Both the position numbers and the translations under genes were made by a program. Below, piece after piece: positions 22,521-34,428 of a stretch of DNA of 64,000 nucleotides. Below the pieces are notes generated by a model, which was not told where the DNA came from, ran no database searches, and saw only the letters and a program-made list of their open reading frames with translations. Position 1 is the first letter of the stretch, and every line of letters starts with the position of its first letter. Source of the DNA: Brassica napus (Eukaryota > Streptophyta > Magnoliopsida > Brassicales > Brassicaceae); contig NW_026014685.1 in the NCBI RefSeq assembly GCF_020379485.1, positions 1-64,000 of the forward strand. Direction: 5' to 3'.

Positions 22521-24304
22521 GTCGTCCGCGTCTTCTCCGCTAGTTTTTAAGTCTTCTACGTTAGTTTTTGAATAACTTGTATTTTTAAGAGTGATAAGTA
22601 ACTTCAAGATATGTAAAACTCATATTTACAAAATATGTTCTCTCCCTTAGTTTTACTAAATTTGACTAAGTTTTTCAACGCAAACTTATAATAAAATATG
22701 ATATGCTTTGACTAGTTACTATTGTTTGTTTCCATCTCTTAAGTATTATTGTTATAGACAATAATGATGACTATTGTTATGAGTTGGAAGAAGGGTTAAA
22801 ATGCTTCTTAAAATGTTGTATCAATATAAAGCTACCAACATTCTTGTTTATTAAGATGAGAAAAAGGCCATTGGAGTTTATTATTGCATATGAGAGATCC
22901 AAAGATAAGAAAAAGGCTACTGAAGTCTATTATTTCATTGATTTGTAAATGTGTAAACACATTGTTAGCACATTTAATACATCTTGGAAAACATTATTAC
23001 TGATTTTACAAAAAAATCACAACTAAAAGAGTAGACATGCAATTCACAAAACAGACCACAAACAAAACTATTATAGATCATTCCTCTACAAAGACAAGCT
23101 TGGATTCCACTTGAGTAGACAAGACCACACGACTTTTAAGAAGTCCAAACGACTTCTAAGAAGTCCAGACGACTTCCAGGAAGTTCAGACGACTTTGTCA
23201 GAAGACTTTAGGAAGTTTAGACGACTTCCAGACGACTTTACAGGAAGTCCAGACGATTTTACAGGAAGTCCAGACGACTTTGTCAGAAGACTTCCAAGAA
23301 GTCCAGACGACTTCCAGACGACTAACAGGTAAGTCATCCCAGAAGTCTTCCAGATCTGAAAAACCTGCATATTAAATCCAGATCTGAAAAACCTGCATAT
23401 CCAAAAACGTTCAAATGGCTTAAAAACAGAAAAAATGAGTGAAAGATTAGATAAATCTACCTTTACAGAACACACAAAAATACATATCTAAAAATAATAG
23501 ATCTACCTTTAAATTAGTGGAAGATGAGTACCATCTAATTAAAAACCTGCAAAAAAAGATAGATTAGTAAGAAAGACATGAGACAAAACTGGAAAATTCA
23601 TATAAAGTTTGGTGTTTTCAAGTCAAAGAGATTAGAGTGGGTTTGGAGAGTTTTAGTTTGGGAAAAAAAGTAAGAACTTTATACAACAAGAAGTTACCAA
23701 ATGAAGAAAAATCAGGCATAAAAACTTACCAAAACGCTCAGATCTATTATGAAAGGGAGACTTCGTCAGAAGACTTCGTCAGAAGACTTCGTCAAAAGAC
23801 TTCCATGAAGTCCAGACGACTTCCTGGAAGTCCAGACGACTTCCAGACGACTTCCAGACGACTAACAAGTAAGTCGTCCAAGAAGTCTTCCAGATCTGAA
23901 AAACCTGCATATCAAATCCAGATCTGAAAAACCTGCATATCCAAAAACGTTCAAATGACTTAAAAATAGAGAAAATGAGTGGAAGATTAGATAAATCTAC
24001 ATTTATAGAACACACAAAAATACATATCTAAAATTAATAGATTTACCTCTAAATTAGTGGAAGATGAGTACCATTTGATTAAAAACCTGCAAAAGAGATA
24101 GATTAATAAGAAATACATGAGACAAAACTGAAAAATTCATATAAAGTTTGGTGTTTTCAAGTCAAAGAGATTAGAGAGAGGTTGGAGAGTTTTAGAATGA
24201 TGAACATTACATTTTTGTTGCAGCCATTTGAGAGGAGGAGAGAGAATGTGTAAATTTTTCTTTATATAGGGAGACAAAAAATCCAATTAGGTTAAATATT
24301 TTTG

Positions 24305-24605
24305 ACTCAGACGACTTCCTGGACGACTTACATTTCAGTCGTCTGGTGAAGAAATTAAAACAGACGACTTACATGTAAGTCGTCCAGAAGAGTTTAATAT
24401 TTTTAGCGGGAAATTAAATATTTTTAGCGGGAAACTAAAATAGAAGACTTTCCAGATGACTTACAAGTAAGTCGTCTGGTTTAAATTATTTAAGCGGAAA
24501 AATAATTTTTAAAAAAAAATTTAGGCGGGAATATTTGGACGACTTACATGTAGGTCGTCTGTTTTAATTTCTTCACCAGACGACTGAAATGTAAGTCGTC
24601 CGAGT
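24305..24605. repeat. Second palindrome in inner MULE
   Basis: Arms 24320-24385 and 24538-24602 are inverse copies (GACGACTTACATTTCAGTCG .. AAATTAAAACAGACGACTTA). 24363-24384 is a perfect 22-bp palindrome with half-site GACGACTTACA. Confidence 0.85.
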
Positions 24606-25670
24606 AAAATGATCCGGTTAGGTTAAAACGTACATTGGTAAAATTAAAGGTTCGGTACGATGTGGACGACTGAAATATACGTCGTCCGAGTAAATTATTC
24701 AACAGACGACTGAAATATAAGTCGTCCACACCCTAAACATAACCCCTTAACTTAATTATCTAATTAAAGACTTCGTAATATCAAATCAAACTTGAAAAGT
24801 GTTTACTATACACATAAATAAACACATATAGGTGAAAACTAATTTTTGAAAAAAACATTTTAGTTTTCCAAAATCTAACCCTAACAATACATACAATACT
24901 ACAACATATGTTTGCCAAACTCCTAAACCAAAGTATTTCATGATTCACTACTTCCACTCATCTATCTTCAAAACAAATCAATTTTATCATATCTTAATTT
25001 ATATCACTTAAAACTGTTTATAATTACTTGATTTTTATTTTGCACGCATCAAAATATTTTTTTACAAGATTTATAAATTATTTTTAAAATAAACCGGTAC
25101 CAGACGACTTACACTTCAGTCGTCCAGACGACTTCAAACATCTCAGACGACTCAGACGATTTACTAGGGCTATATTCGTAAAAATGGCTTCTGTTTTTTT
25201 GTTTGGTCACAAGGGGCTGAGCTGTAATTTCACTAGGCTTTTAGGTTAGTTTTGCATTTGATTCAAGTTTGGTATAGGTTTGGGGTTAAAATCAAGTTGT
25301 GTGTTAGTTTTGGCAAAAACCCCTTTAATTTTTCACTTGTCAAAATATTTTTTAATAAAATTATAAATTATTTTTAAGATCAACTACACCAGAAGACTTC
25401 CATGGAAGTCGTCTAAACGACTTATAGTATCTCAGAAGACTCAGACGACTTTCTAGGGATATATTCGTAAAAATAAATTTTGTTTTTTTGTTTGGTCACA
25501 AAGGGCTGGCTGTAATTTTACAAATCTTTTAGGTTAGTTTTGCATTTGATTCAAGTTTGAGTACAATTTTGTATTTAAAATTATGTTTTGAGTCATATTT
25601 GGCAAATCCTCCTTTATTAAAAGTCCAATGCTCATTCACCTCACATAGAGCTAGGCTTCAATAAGTACAA

Positions 25671-26409
25671 CTAGATCTCGATCCGCGCAACCGCGCGGGT
25701 TTTTGTTTTCATTTATTTTTATATAAATATTTTGTTTTCAATTCTAAATTGGTTATATTATAATATATATATGTCTATCGATTTTTAAAACATAATAAGT
25801 TTACGGTATATTTTTTTCATTGAATAGATTGTTTCAAACTTTTACATGTATTTGTATCTTCTTCTATATATATATTTTTGGATTATTATTTCATTATTAA
25901 AATTGTAACTATATATATAAAGATTAGTAAAATATTATTTTATTGTCATATTCAAAGATATTGTAATATTTCACAAATTTAGAAAGTTTTTAAAAATTAA
26001 AATTTTTGCTTCATATATTTATATTATCGAGTAAACAATTTATTTTCATTGGTTTAAGATAGTAAAGATCAATCATTGTTAGATAATATGATTTTTGTTA
26101 TTTAAAATAAAATATTTATAATTTTAAAAGTTAACATCGACAAAAATTTAAATATTTAACATATGGAGGTATAGTATTACAACATTAAATTATATCTATT
26201 TAATTTATACTATCTATAAATCTAATGGATCATCAATTTTTTAAATTAAATTATTGATAGCCGAATAAAAATTTCTATTAGGCCCAAATTTTAAATGATA
26301 AGATTAGAGATTAAATGTAACATGACTTTCTAGGAATAGGTCTATTAGATCAATTTTTTAAAAAATCACACATGAAACAAGGCTGTGACTTCTGTTTTAA
26401 TATATAAGA
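25671..26409 (-). mobile_element. Non-autonomous Helitron with in-window empty site
   Basis: Read on the minus strand it starts TCTTATATATTAAAACAG at 26409 and ends CTAG at 25671. The 3' hairpin has stem CCGCGC and loop AACC (25683-25698). It is flanked by A (25670) and T (26410). The duplicate at about 27540 has the uninterrupted AAGTACAATGGTAT, proving insertion between A and T and fixing both ends. Confidence 0.95.
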
Positions 26410-27137
26410 TGGTATTGTATGAATATATTTTTTTCCTTAATGACACGTGACTACACAAATCGACTTTTGTTAACCTTTCTAAACAAACCAAAAACAGATC
26501 GATTTTTTCTAAGCTTTCTCAACAAACCAAATCAGTTAATATCTTTATCAGTCTATCCAATTCTATAATCAGTGTCGAATATTAGTTACCAATAATATAT
26601 TGACATGATTTTCAGCAACTATCTATAGTTAAGTAAATACTAAATTATCTATATTTTTGTTCCAAATAAAATCTTCATTAGATGATTTTTCCGTGCTCAT
26701 GCACATATATAAATATTTATAAAGTAAATATACTATAATAATTGGTTGCTTTTTACTTTTAATTTTAAATTAATTTATAATTTGTATTTATAATATATAT
26801 TAATAATATTATATTACTTTAGTTAGAAATATAATATTAGATATGTTATATCTAGTCCGATTTGTTATTTTTACTGTCGATTTAGTTATTATTTAGGTAT
26901 ATTGGATTGCATCTATTTCTCTGAATTTAACTATAATATTTTTATTCTACATATATTAAAAATTTGATTAATCATATTATTTGAATTTACCTATTATTTG
27001 CGATAATCAATAGGAATTTACATACATAAATAACTGGTAAAATTTTGGAAGCTCATGAAAACATATCAATATTTATAATAACTAAAATATTTCCAAATTT
27101 TAAATAATTTTATGCTTTAGATTTATTGAATGGTAAA
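26410..27137. repeat. Tandem duplication, part of left unit (right of the Helitron)
   Basis: Nearly the same as 27544-28130 plus 28620-28762. The left unit comprises 21068-21138, 25333-25670 and 26410-27137, about 1.14 kb once the two insertions are removed. No gene is seen. A decayed Helitron 3' end (..CCGTGCTCATGCAC..) lies at about 26690. Confidence 0.85.
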
Positions 27138-28762
27138 CTATTCAATTTTATTATATCTTAATTTATATCACTTAAAATTGTTTATAATTACATGATTTTA
27201 ATTTTTCACTTGTCAAAATATTTTTTAAAAAATTTAAAAATTATTTTTAAATCAACTACACCAGAAGACTTTCCTGGAGGTTGTCTAAACGACTTACAAT
27301 ATCTCAGAAGACTCAAACGACTTTCCAGAGCTATATTCGTAAAATTGAGTTCTGTTTTTTTTTTGTTTGGCCGTAAAAGAGACTGGTTGTTATTTTACAA
27401 GGCTTTTAAGTTAATTTTGCATTTAATTCAAGTTTGAATACAATTTTGTATTTAAAATCAAGTTTTGAGTCATATTTGGTAAATCTTCCATTATTAAAAG
27501 TCCAATGCTCATTTACCTCACATAGAGCTAGGCTTCAATAAGTACAATGGTATCGTATGAATATAATTTTTTCCTTAATGTTATACGTGCCTACACAAAT
27601 CGACTTTTGTTAACCTTTCTCAACAAACCAAAAACAGATCGATCTTTCCTAAGCTTTCTCAACAAACCAAATCAGTTAATATCTTTATTAGTCTATCCAA
27701 TTCTATAATCAATGTCGAATATTAGTTACCTATGATATATTGACATGATTTTCAGCAACTATCTATAGTTAAGTAAATAATAAATTACCTATAATTTTGT
27801 TTCAAATAAATCTTCGCTAGGTGATTTTCTCGTGCTCATGCACTGATATAAATATTTATAAAGTAAATACACTACAATAATTGGTTGATATTTACTTTTA
27901 ATTTTAAATTAATTTATAATTTGTATTTATAATTTATATTAATAATATTATATTACTTTAGTTAGAAATATAATATTAGATATGGTATATATAGTCTGAC
28001 TTGTTGTTTTTACAGTCGATTTAGTTATTATTTAGGTATATTGGATTGCATCTATTTCTATGAATTTAACTATAATATTTTTACTCTACATATATTGAAA
28101 TTTTAATTAATTTTATTATTTGCATTTAGGTTGGTTGTTGTCTCAGATATGTAAATATATTTTAGGAAAATTGTGTATAACTTAAGAAATATTATGCTTA
28201 GTGAGAAATAAAAGATAAACTAAAGTATCAGATTTCAAATTACATAAATTAATATAACGATAATATTCTGAAGTATCATGCATATATATAAATTTTACAA
28301 AAGAACTAAATTATAACAGTTGGTTAATATTTTATTTTTATTTTTAATATTCTTTGAGTAATCGTATAATTTATATTTACAAAATAAATAAATTTTTATT
28401 ATAAAATTATTTATTCTCATTGTAGGTAAATATATGATTCGAGTCACTCATTTTGTGAGTATATTGAGTTACACATATTCTTTCAAATTCAAACTTAAGT
28501 ATAATTATTTTTTATTATATTTAAGTCAAATGAAATTAATTTTATTTATCGATTCAATATGCATATATTTTCATAATATTTATCAAATTATATGAAGTTT
28601 TTTAAAGAATATTAAAAAATAAAACGATAATCAATAGGAATTTACATACATAAATAACTGATAAAATTTTGGAAACTCATGAACACATATCAATATTTAT
28701 AATAATTAAAATATTTATAAATTTTAAATAATTTTATGCTTTAGGTTTATTGAACGGTAAAC
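27138..28762. repeat. Tandem duplication, right unit (pre-insertion state)
   Basis: This copy begins at TATTCAATTTTATTATATC, equivalent to 21072, and ends at GGTAAAC, equivalent to 27138. It includes the outer MULE right end (to about 27490) and its flank. It lacks both the inner MULE and the Helitron. It has about 490 bp (28130-28620) not present in the left unit. A reversed Helitron 3' end CTAGGTGATTTTCTCGTGC lies at 27817. Confidence 0.85.
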
Positions 28763-29890
28763 TGAAAATTATTTTAAATAATATTAAAAATGAGAAATAT
28801 ATTTTCTTGGATATTTTAATTATGATTATATTAAGTTCCACAAACACAAAACCATCAAATTAAAAAGCAACCTAAATATTACGAAAATGAATAATTTTAA
28901 TAATTATAAACTATAACATATTTACCTTGTTAAAGTTTATAGTTTTATGCTATTTCAAAATATTTTTTTAATTATTTGATCAAAAGATGCTTATTGTTAA
29001 AATATTTTATTTTTTTTACTATAATATATTTCAATTATAGAAAAAATATAAATTAAAATTTACTTATATTATATGATTTCTCAAAAATAATTGTAAAGTT
29101 TTTTACTGCTTATTTTTAAGAGATATAAAACATTTTAATAATGAGAAATTATAATAGTGACTCAGATTAAATAATTACGAAAATAAATAATTTTAATAAT
29201 GATAAATATAATATATCTACCTCGTTAAAGTATACCGTGTTATGCTATTTCAAAATATTTTTTAATTATTTGACCAAAAGAAGTTTATTGTTAAAATTTA
29301 TTTTTAGTTTTCTTAAATCTCTTAAAAATAAGCAGTAAAAATATTTGTGATTGTTATTGAGAAAAGATATTATCCAAGTAAAATTTAATTTATAGATTAT
29401 TTCTATTATAGAAAGATATATAATCAACTAAATATATGAAAAAATAAATAAAACTTTCAATAATAATAATTATAAACTATTTTCAGTCAATTAAACATAT
29501 ATCATTTTATTTTATTATTTTATGTAATCATCAAGGAAAATAGATAGATATATAAAAAAATATTTTATGACTTTGACAATATTTTTTTTTTGTATTTTTA
29601 AATTTTTTTAAAAAGAAATAATATTTATTTTTCTAATATCAAGATTATATGTATGAACTTTTTTATGATGTCACATTATATACAAATATATATTTTTCAT
29701 TTAAGAAAATATAGATATATAAAGTATTTTATTACTTAGAAGTATATTGTATGTTATTTAAAAATATTTTTAAATTGAATATTACTATTTTGTGAACTTT
29801 CCTTGTTAATGAAATCATATTATACATATATATATTTTCGATTTAAATTCGTTTTTAAACTTTATAAGTTTTTCCTTTTTTCATTATATA
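28763..29890. other. AT-rich intergenic DNA
   Basis: About 1.1 kb of very AT-rich sequence with no ORF of note. A duplicated segment (AATAATTTTAATAAT..ATATTTACCT..GTTAAAGT..TTATGCTATTTCAAAATATTTTTTAATTATTTGA) occurs near 28890 and 29190. Confidence 0.6.
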
Positions 29891-31206
29891 CTAGGTGATT
29901 CTCTTGTGCTCATGCACGGATATAAATATTTACGTAATATTTGAATTAAAATAATTTATAAAAGTTTAATTGTTTAGAATTTTTAAGTTATTTTGTAATT
30001 TTCATGTACAATAAAAATATATTATTATTATTATCTTCTCATATTAATTGAATATGTGATTTCACATATACTATTTTGTATTATTTCAAATATTTATTTT
30101 TCATATGTTAAATTACATCTCTTATTTGAATTAAACAGTGATTTTAATATTGGATTATTATTTTCTTAATTTCATGTAGTTCAGTTCATTCTCTTATATT
30201 TGTAAATTTTGTATAAATGGGTATATGTATTAGAAAAATTAGAAAACATAACTATTAAATCAGAGTTGTATTAATAAACATAACTTGTAATATTTTAAAA
30301 TTTTATATACGGTTTTTAACACTACTACACATTAAATCATAATTTTTTTTTTAATTATTAAGAATGATTGGTTATTTATGTTTTAGTATACTGGATTGTA
30401 CCAATTTTCTGATTACAAATTTTTTTGTTACAATTAAATTTAAATAATAACATATTATTCAATTTTGTTTGCTTTTATCTTAGGATGAAAGATATATTTT
30501 GTAAGATTATGTATAATTTGATGTATGCTGTTTTCAATCAAATTAGAAAAAAATCGAAGTGTTGATAAAATTTTCTATAAAAATTCTAATCATTCAATCA
30601 AAAATATATTGATAAATAAGAAATCTTATTTATTTTGTTGCAGCCACACAATTTTAAATATTTATTTAGTTTTAAAATAATCATAAGATATAATCATTTT
30701 TGAAAAAGAATGAGATATTAAATAATCATTTATGTTGTTTAGAATTTTTTTTCTTTATTAATTATTAGATCAATACAAATTTTAATCAAAAAAATTATTA
30801 AATCAAAAGATATTTATAAGAATATCTGAATTATTCTCTTTTTAATTTGTTTTGTGAAGTTATGTTTATATATATTTATAAGTATATATATTTAAAATTT
30901 ATAGATATTTTTTTTTGTTGCAGGAAACATAAAGAATAATAAAATTAAATTCGTTTTTATATAAAAATCTATGTTTATATTTTAAAAATATTTCTTTTTT
31001 ATTATTTTTATGCTTTAGTAAAAAAGGAAATTACATTAAGAAGTTAATCACAATTATTAAGAAAAAGAAAACATAAATAATTGTTAATAATGGCAATAAG
31101 AAATAATATTATTAGTTCATTAAGGGTATCAGTGTAATAAACCATTGTGAAAGTTAACGTGAGCGCGACACGTAGGAAACTGACTTCTCAAATAATATTA
31201 TAGAGA
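29891..31206 (-). mobile_element. Non-autonomous Helitron, second family
   Basis: The minus-strand 5' end is TCTCTATAATATTATTTGAG (ending at 31206), followed by AAGTCAGTTTCCTACGTGTC. The 3' end at 29891 is CTAG preceded by a short hairpin GTGC-ATGA-GCAC. It is flanked by A and T. The interior is AT-rich without Rep/helicase. Related 3' ends occur at 27817 and 26690. Confidence 0.75.
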
Positions 31207-32350
31207 TTACTAATTTGCGGGATACTCAACACGGCTTTCATAGTATGGACCTTTACATATTAGTGTTCTAGATGTTTTCCTGCACCATGTGCAGTAAGTA
31301 CTTTTTTTAATCTAACTTATATTTAAAAATAAATTTTATTAAATATTATAGATTTTACTATTTTCTTACTAATATTTAATATAGGTTTGATATATATTAA
31401 ATCAATTTGTATAAAACTAATAAAATGATATAAAATTGTATAATTATCAAAAACTTAGCCTACACGTATTTATAAAATTTGTAGGTATATAAAAAAACTA
31501 ATGATCTTACGATTAGATATTTAAATTTTTAAAAAATTATAGAAATTTTTGAAAGCTTTAGTAATACAAATTGTATAATTATACAAAAATAATAATATTT
31601 CGAAATTTGAAATGTTATATGAATATATTTATTTTATGGATGATGTATGAACTATTACCTTATTTAAAAAAAAGTTTACCAAAAATAAATATCAGTATTA
31701 AATGTAATATATGAATTATTACCATATTCTAATAAGTTTGCCAAAAATATAAATTAATATTAAATAAAATTATCCATGTCATATTTTTTCGGAAACCATG
31801 TCATCAATTTCATTAGCCATGTCATATTTGTTTTGTGAAATTGATTGTATAGAGGACATGTGGCAAAATCATTTCGCAAATATAGTCTAGGAGATAGACA
31901 TTTAATAATTACCTTGACTAAAAACCAAACCCATAAATAATTTATTATTAATAAAATTATGAAATTATTTATGTTTTTAATTATATTAATCAGCTGTTTT
32001 TATATATTTAATTTATTTTTCAATTTTAAAAATCATTGCATTTTCTTTAAACATGTATAATAATTTATAATTTTTTTCTATAGCATGCCAAGTTACAGTT
32101 CTTTATTTCTTCATATTTTAAATTCATAAATATTGTTTTTATATATCACATATAATTTTCTAATTACATATATATGATGAATTGTTTATATGATATCAAA
32201 TATTTGCCATACAATAGATGGTTTAACACGAAAAAATATTCAAGACTTAGTGAATGTAATGCGATTAAATATTACAAGTACATCAGTTAATAAAACATAA
32301 AACAAAAACGGAAAATGCATATCCGCACGATCATGCGGGTCAAGATCTAG
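31207..32350 (+). mobile_element. AT-rich region ending in a Helitron 3' terminus
   Basis: 32322-32350 has a hairpin with stem CCGCA/TGCGG and the ending GATCTAG followed by T, a Helitron 3' end in plus orientation. Its 5' end is not fixed; TCTATATTATTAAA at 17150 is one candidate, since the ends would then enclose all nested insertions between. The rest shows no gene. Confidence 0.55.
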
Positions 32351-32361
32351 TTTATATAAGC

Positions 32362-32430
32362 TAGCGGGTGATCAGGATGTGTTTAATGATGCCTATTTGT
32401 CCTCAAACCACAAAACAGAAAACATGGGAA
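32362..32430 (+). other. Possible C-terminal exon remnant
   Basis: The frame GDQDVFNDAYLSSNHKTEN and MGKEE-stop ends at 32430 just after the Helitron end, followed by UTR-like sequence. It is not recognised, and the upstream coding part is absent. Confidence 0.25.
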
Positions 32431-33164
32431 AAGAAGAGTAACAAGTCAAGCTGTTGTTTTGGTATGTTAAAAGTCTTTGAGTTTTCTTGTTGCAGTAGTC
32501 TACTGTCTCTCACTCATACACAAACATTCCTCTGTTTTCTTTTCTTTGAAAACTAACAAAAACAGAACAAAAGAAACATGAAGAAAACCTGCAATTTTCT
32601 GCAGTTTGCAATAGGAGGTAAACACATGTTTGTGTTATGCGGGGAAAAGATTAGCATATGTTTCGTGAAGTACAAATTAACACTCCTTACAAGAATACAC
32701 ATTACCTTTAAGGTTAGGCATAACACACGCTTGACAACAGGTGTTCTAATCAGAAAAATGTGTTGATATTGAAACGATGGTTATGAAGAAAATGAATTAT
32801 CACATCTCCAGATATCATTTCGTACGTGTTCCAGCAGTCCAGTGAACTATTTTCTTATGTATTTCTCCTATATGAATGATTTCAGTCGTTTTATTCACCA
32901 TTTTCTATGTTAATATTTAGAGTTTAAAAACAAAACACTTCAAATTCATTATAGAGAGGAGGAGGAGGCACTTGTGAAACTTGTGAAGCAAACAAAAGAA
33001 TGGATCAAGAAAGTCCTCTTTTTTTTGTGACATCAAGACAAGTATCGATCAGTGAAGGGGGAAGATAAGGATAAATACTTTTGGAATTGTATATTTAAAA
33101 CAGCAACTAGAGTCAGAAAACAACGAAGGCCAACAAAAGAAATCAATGAAAGAGCATAATTTTA
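32431..33164. other. Intergenic, 3' side of the DUF295 gene
   Basis: No supported coding region. It would contain the 3' UTR and terminator of the minus-strand DUF295 gene, close to 33165, but no clear AATAAA signal was fixed. Confidence 0.5.
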
Positions 33165-34289
33165 TTACACTGGATACTGAATACCTGAAGAAAGGATACG
33201 TTTACCTTTGGTGTCTAGCTTTGGTGGGAACCAAAAAGGACCGGGGAAAGCTAGGTCCCCACCCCTCTCTTTCCAAACATCATCCATGCATTTTATTCCA
33301 AAGCTCGTGTCGCTTAAATGATAGATGCAGTTTGGTTTCTTGTCATGCAAACAAGATGCCGGGAGACAAATGCACTCACCTCCAAAGTCTTTAGTATACA
33401 CAGCGTTTCCTTCCTTGTCTATTCTCAACACAAGGAATTTGTCCAATTCACTTCTCCCGTCTTGTGGGTTGATATCTTTGGACAATTTGACCAGAAAAGT
33501 CTCACCTGTGTGTGACGACTCCACCAAGTAGTGCTCCATCCTGCAAGACCAGTCCGAGTACTTCCAGTCGAACTTTCTCAGAAACTCTTTGTCGAAAAAC
33601 GTACCCGTGCTCTTTACATACATGTCTTCAAACACGCGTTGTTTCGGGTACGACAACATCTGAATCTTTGGTTCGTTCACGTGTCTCCCAAGATTACATG
33701 ATGCTGTGTAGTTTCCTCCCGAAGCTGGCATGGAGAACAGACCATCTCTCTTGGAGTACATTACATGGGAGGAGAAGAAGCTGGGGTCTAAGATTCTGAT
33801 GTTGCTCCACTTGCAATTTCGCTGAGCAGGCCTACATAAGCTTAGCTGAGGTCCCAAGAACTTGACAGCCACGATGCAGTCTTCATCCTCAGGAGAAGAA
33901 GAGGACATGGCTACGTTGGTTACAATTTGGGTTTGGCAATGAGGCAGAGTTACAAGAGGAGGCAGAGGAATGCGTTTTGGGTCTGTATACGACGCATAGG
34001 GGTCGAAGTCATCTTGAAGACGAATGGTCCCATTTTTCAAAGTTGCTACCCAGCCGTGGGATGCTCCTATTGTTCCCATCCCCTTTGCTAACTCCATAGG
34101 CACTTTCTTTTCTGTGCAGTCTATCAAGTTATCAACGTAGCTGTAGATAGCTAGATATCCAACGTCACCATCTCTCACAGTAGTTCCACAAGGTGTTACT
34201 TTGAAGATGTGATTAGAGAAGCTCCGATAAGAAGCGGTGAGGTGGCTTACTCCGAAGGATCGCTTGAGCCGCCTGAGAAGATGAGACAT
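33165..34289 (-). CDS. DUF295-family protein, probably organelle-targeted
   Basis: A single-exon ORF of 374 residues with a clear ATG and no defects, the most convincing host gene in the window. The N-terminus (MSHLLRRLKRSFGVSHLTAS) is basic and Ser-rich without acidic residues, like a mitochondrial or plastid presequence. The DUF295 domain lies in the C-terminal half, with the WSCRMEHYLVES, FLVLRIDKEGNAV and CICLPASCLHDKKPNCIY blocks. The length and N-terminus match the Brassicaceae group called DUF295 ORGANELLAR rather than the F-box DUF295 proteins, as no F-box is seen. Molecular role is unknown; relatives are reported as responsive to mitochondrial or chloroplast dysfunction. A TATA-like ATATATTAA lies about 55-65 bp upstream (34345-34353). 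Confidence 0.88.
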   Translation of the reverse strand: MSHLLRRLKRSFGVSHLTASYRSFSNHIFKVTPCGTTVRDGDVGYLAIYSYVDNLIDCTEKKVPMELAKGMGTIGASHGWVATLKNGTIRLQDDFDPYASYTDPKRIPLPPLVTLPHCQTQIVTNVAMSSSSPEDEDCIVAVKFLGPQLSLCRPAQRNCKWSNIRILDPSFFSSHVMYSKRDGLFSMPASGGNYTASCNLGRHVNEPKIQMLSYPKQRVFEDMYVKSTGTFFDKEFLRKFDWKYSDWSCRMEHYLVESSHTGETFLVKLSKDINPQDGRSELDKFLVLRIDKEGNAVYTKDFGGECICLPASCLHDKKPNCIYHLSDTSFGIKCMDDVWKERGGDLAFPGPFWFPPKLDTKGKRILSSGIQYPV

Positions 34290-34339
34290 GGCTGCTTTGG
34301 AGGTTACGAGGATAAATAACCAGTCTCTTGATCAGAAGT

Positions 34340-34356
34340 AAGAGGATATATTAACT
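34340..34356 (-). promoter_or_regulatory. TATA-like element of the DUF295 gene
   Basis: On the minus strand TTAATATATCCTC lies 55-65 bases before the ATG, a usual spacing for a TATA box with a short leader. The Helitron at 34429 begins less than 100 bp further up, so the native upstream promoter is short or displaced. Confidence 0.4.
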
Positions 34357-34428
34357 TGTCGGATTGGTCACCAAGTAAGCAATACTCTTGGCCCTAATTT
34401 TCATATTACTCTAATAGGGATATAACTA

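Larger units (their letters stand above)
21139..25323. mobile_element. Inner nested non-autonomous MULE (same family)
   Basis: A 4.19-kb element starts GGGCTTTTTGCAG and ends GTTTTGGCAAAAACCCC. Both ends share CAAAACTAACC-type inner words in inverse orientation. The 9-bp TSD TTTAATTTT is exact (21130-21138, 25324-25332). The uninterrupted site GATTTTAATTTTTCACTTG is preserved at about 27195 in the tandem duplicate. It has its own palindrome at 21650-22520, a second at 24305-24605, and two tandem units at 23340-24260. No transposase is seen. Confidence 0.93.
17164..25612. mobile_element. Outer non-autonomous MULE with GACGACTT palindromes
   Basis: The left end is GGGTTTTTTTCAAATATGACTC and the right end read inward is GGAGGATTTGCCAAATATGACTC. 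Flanks are ATTATTAAA (17155-17163) and TTTATTAAA (25613-25621), a 9-bp TSD with one mismatch. Inside the nested MULE (21139-25323) it is interrupted, and the host parts are 17164-21138 and 25333-25612. It carries a palindrome of TCGTC/GACGA-type repeats (17690-18600), a small MITE (18966-19253), and tandem units around 19670-20900. No transposase gene was found. Confidence 0.8.

Noticed and set aside
23111..24015. ORFs with repeated RSPDDF / SSG words
   Set aside because: They are read through GACGACTT-type repeats in the inner MULE.
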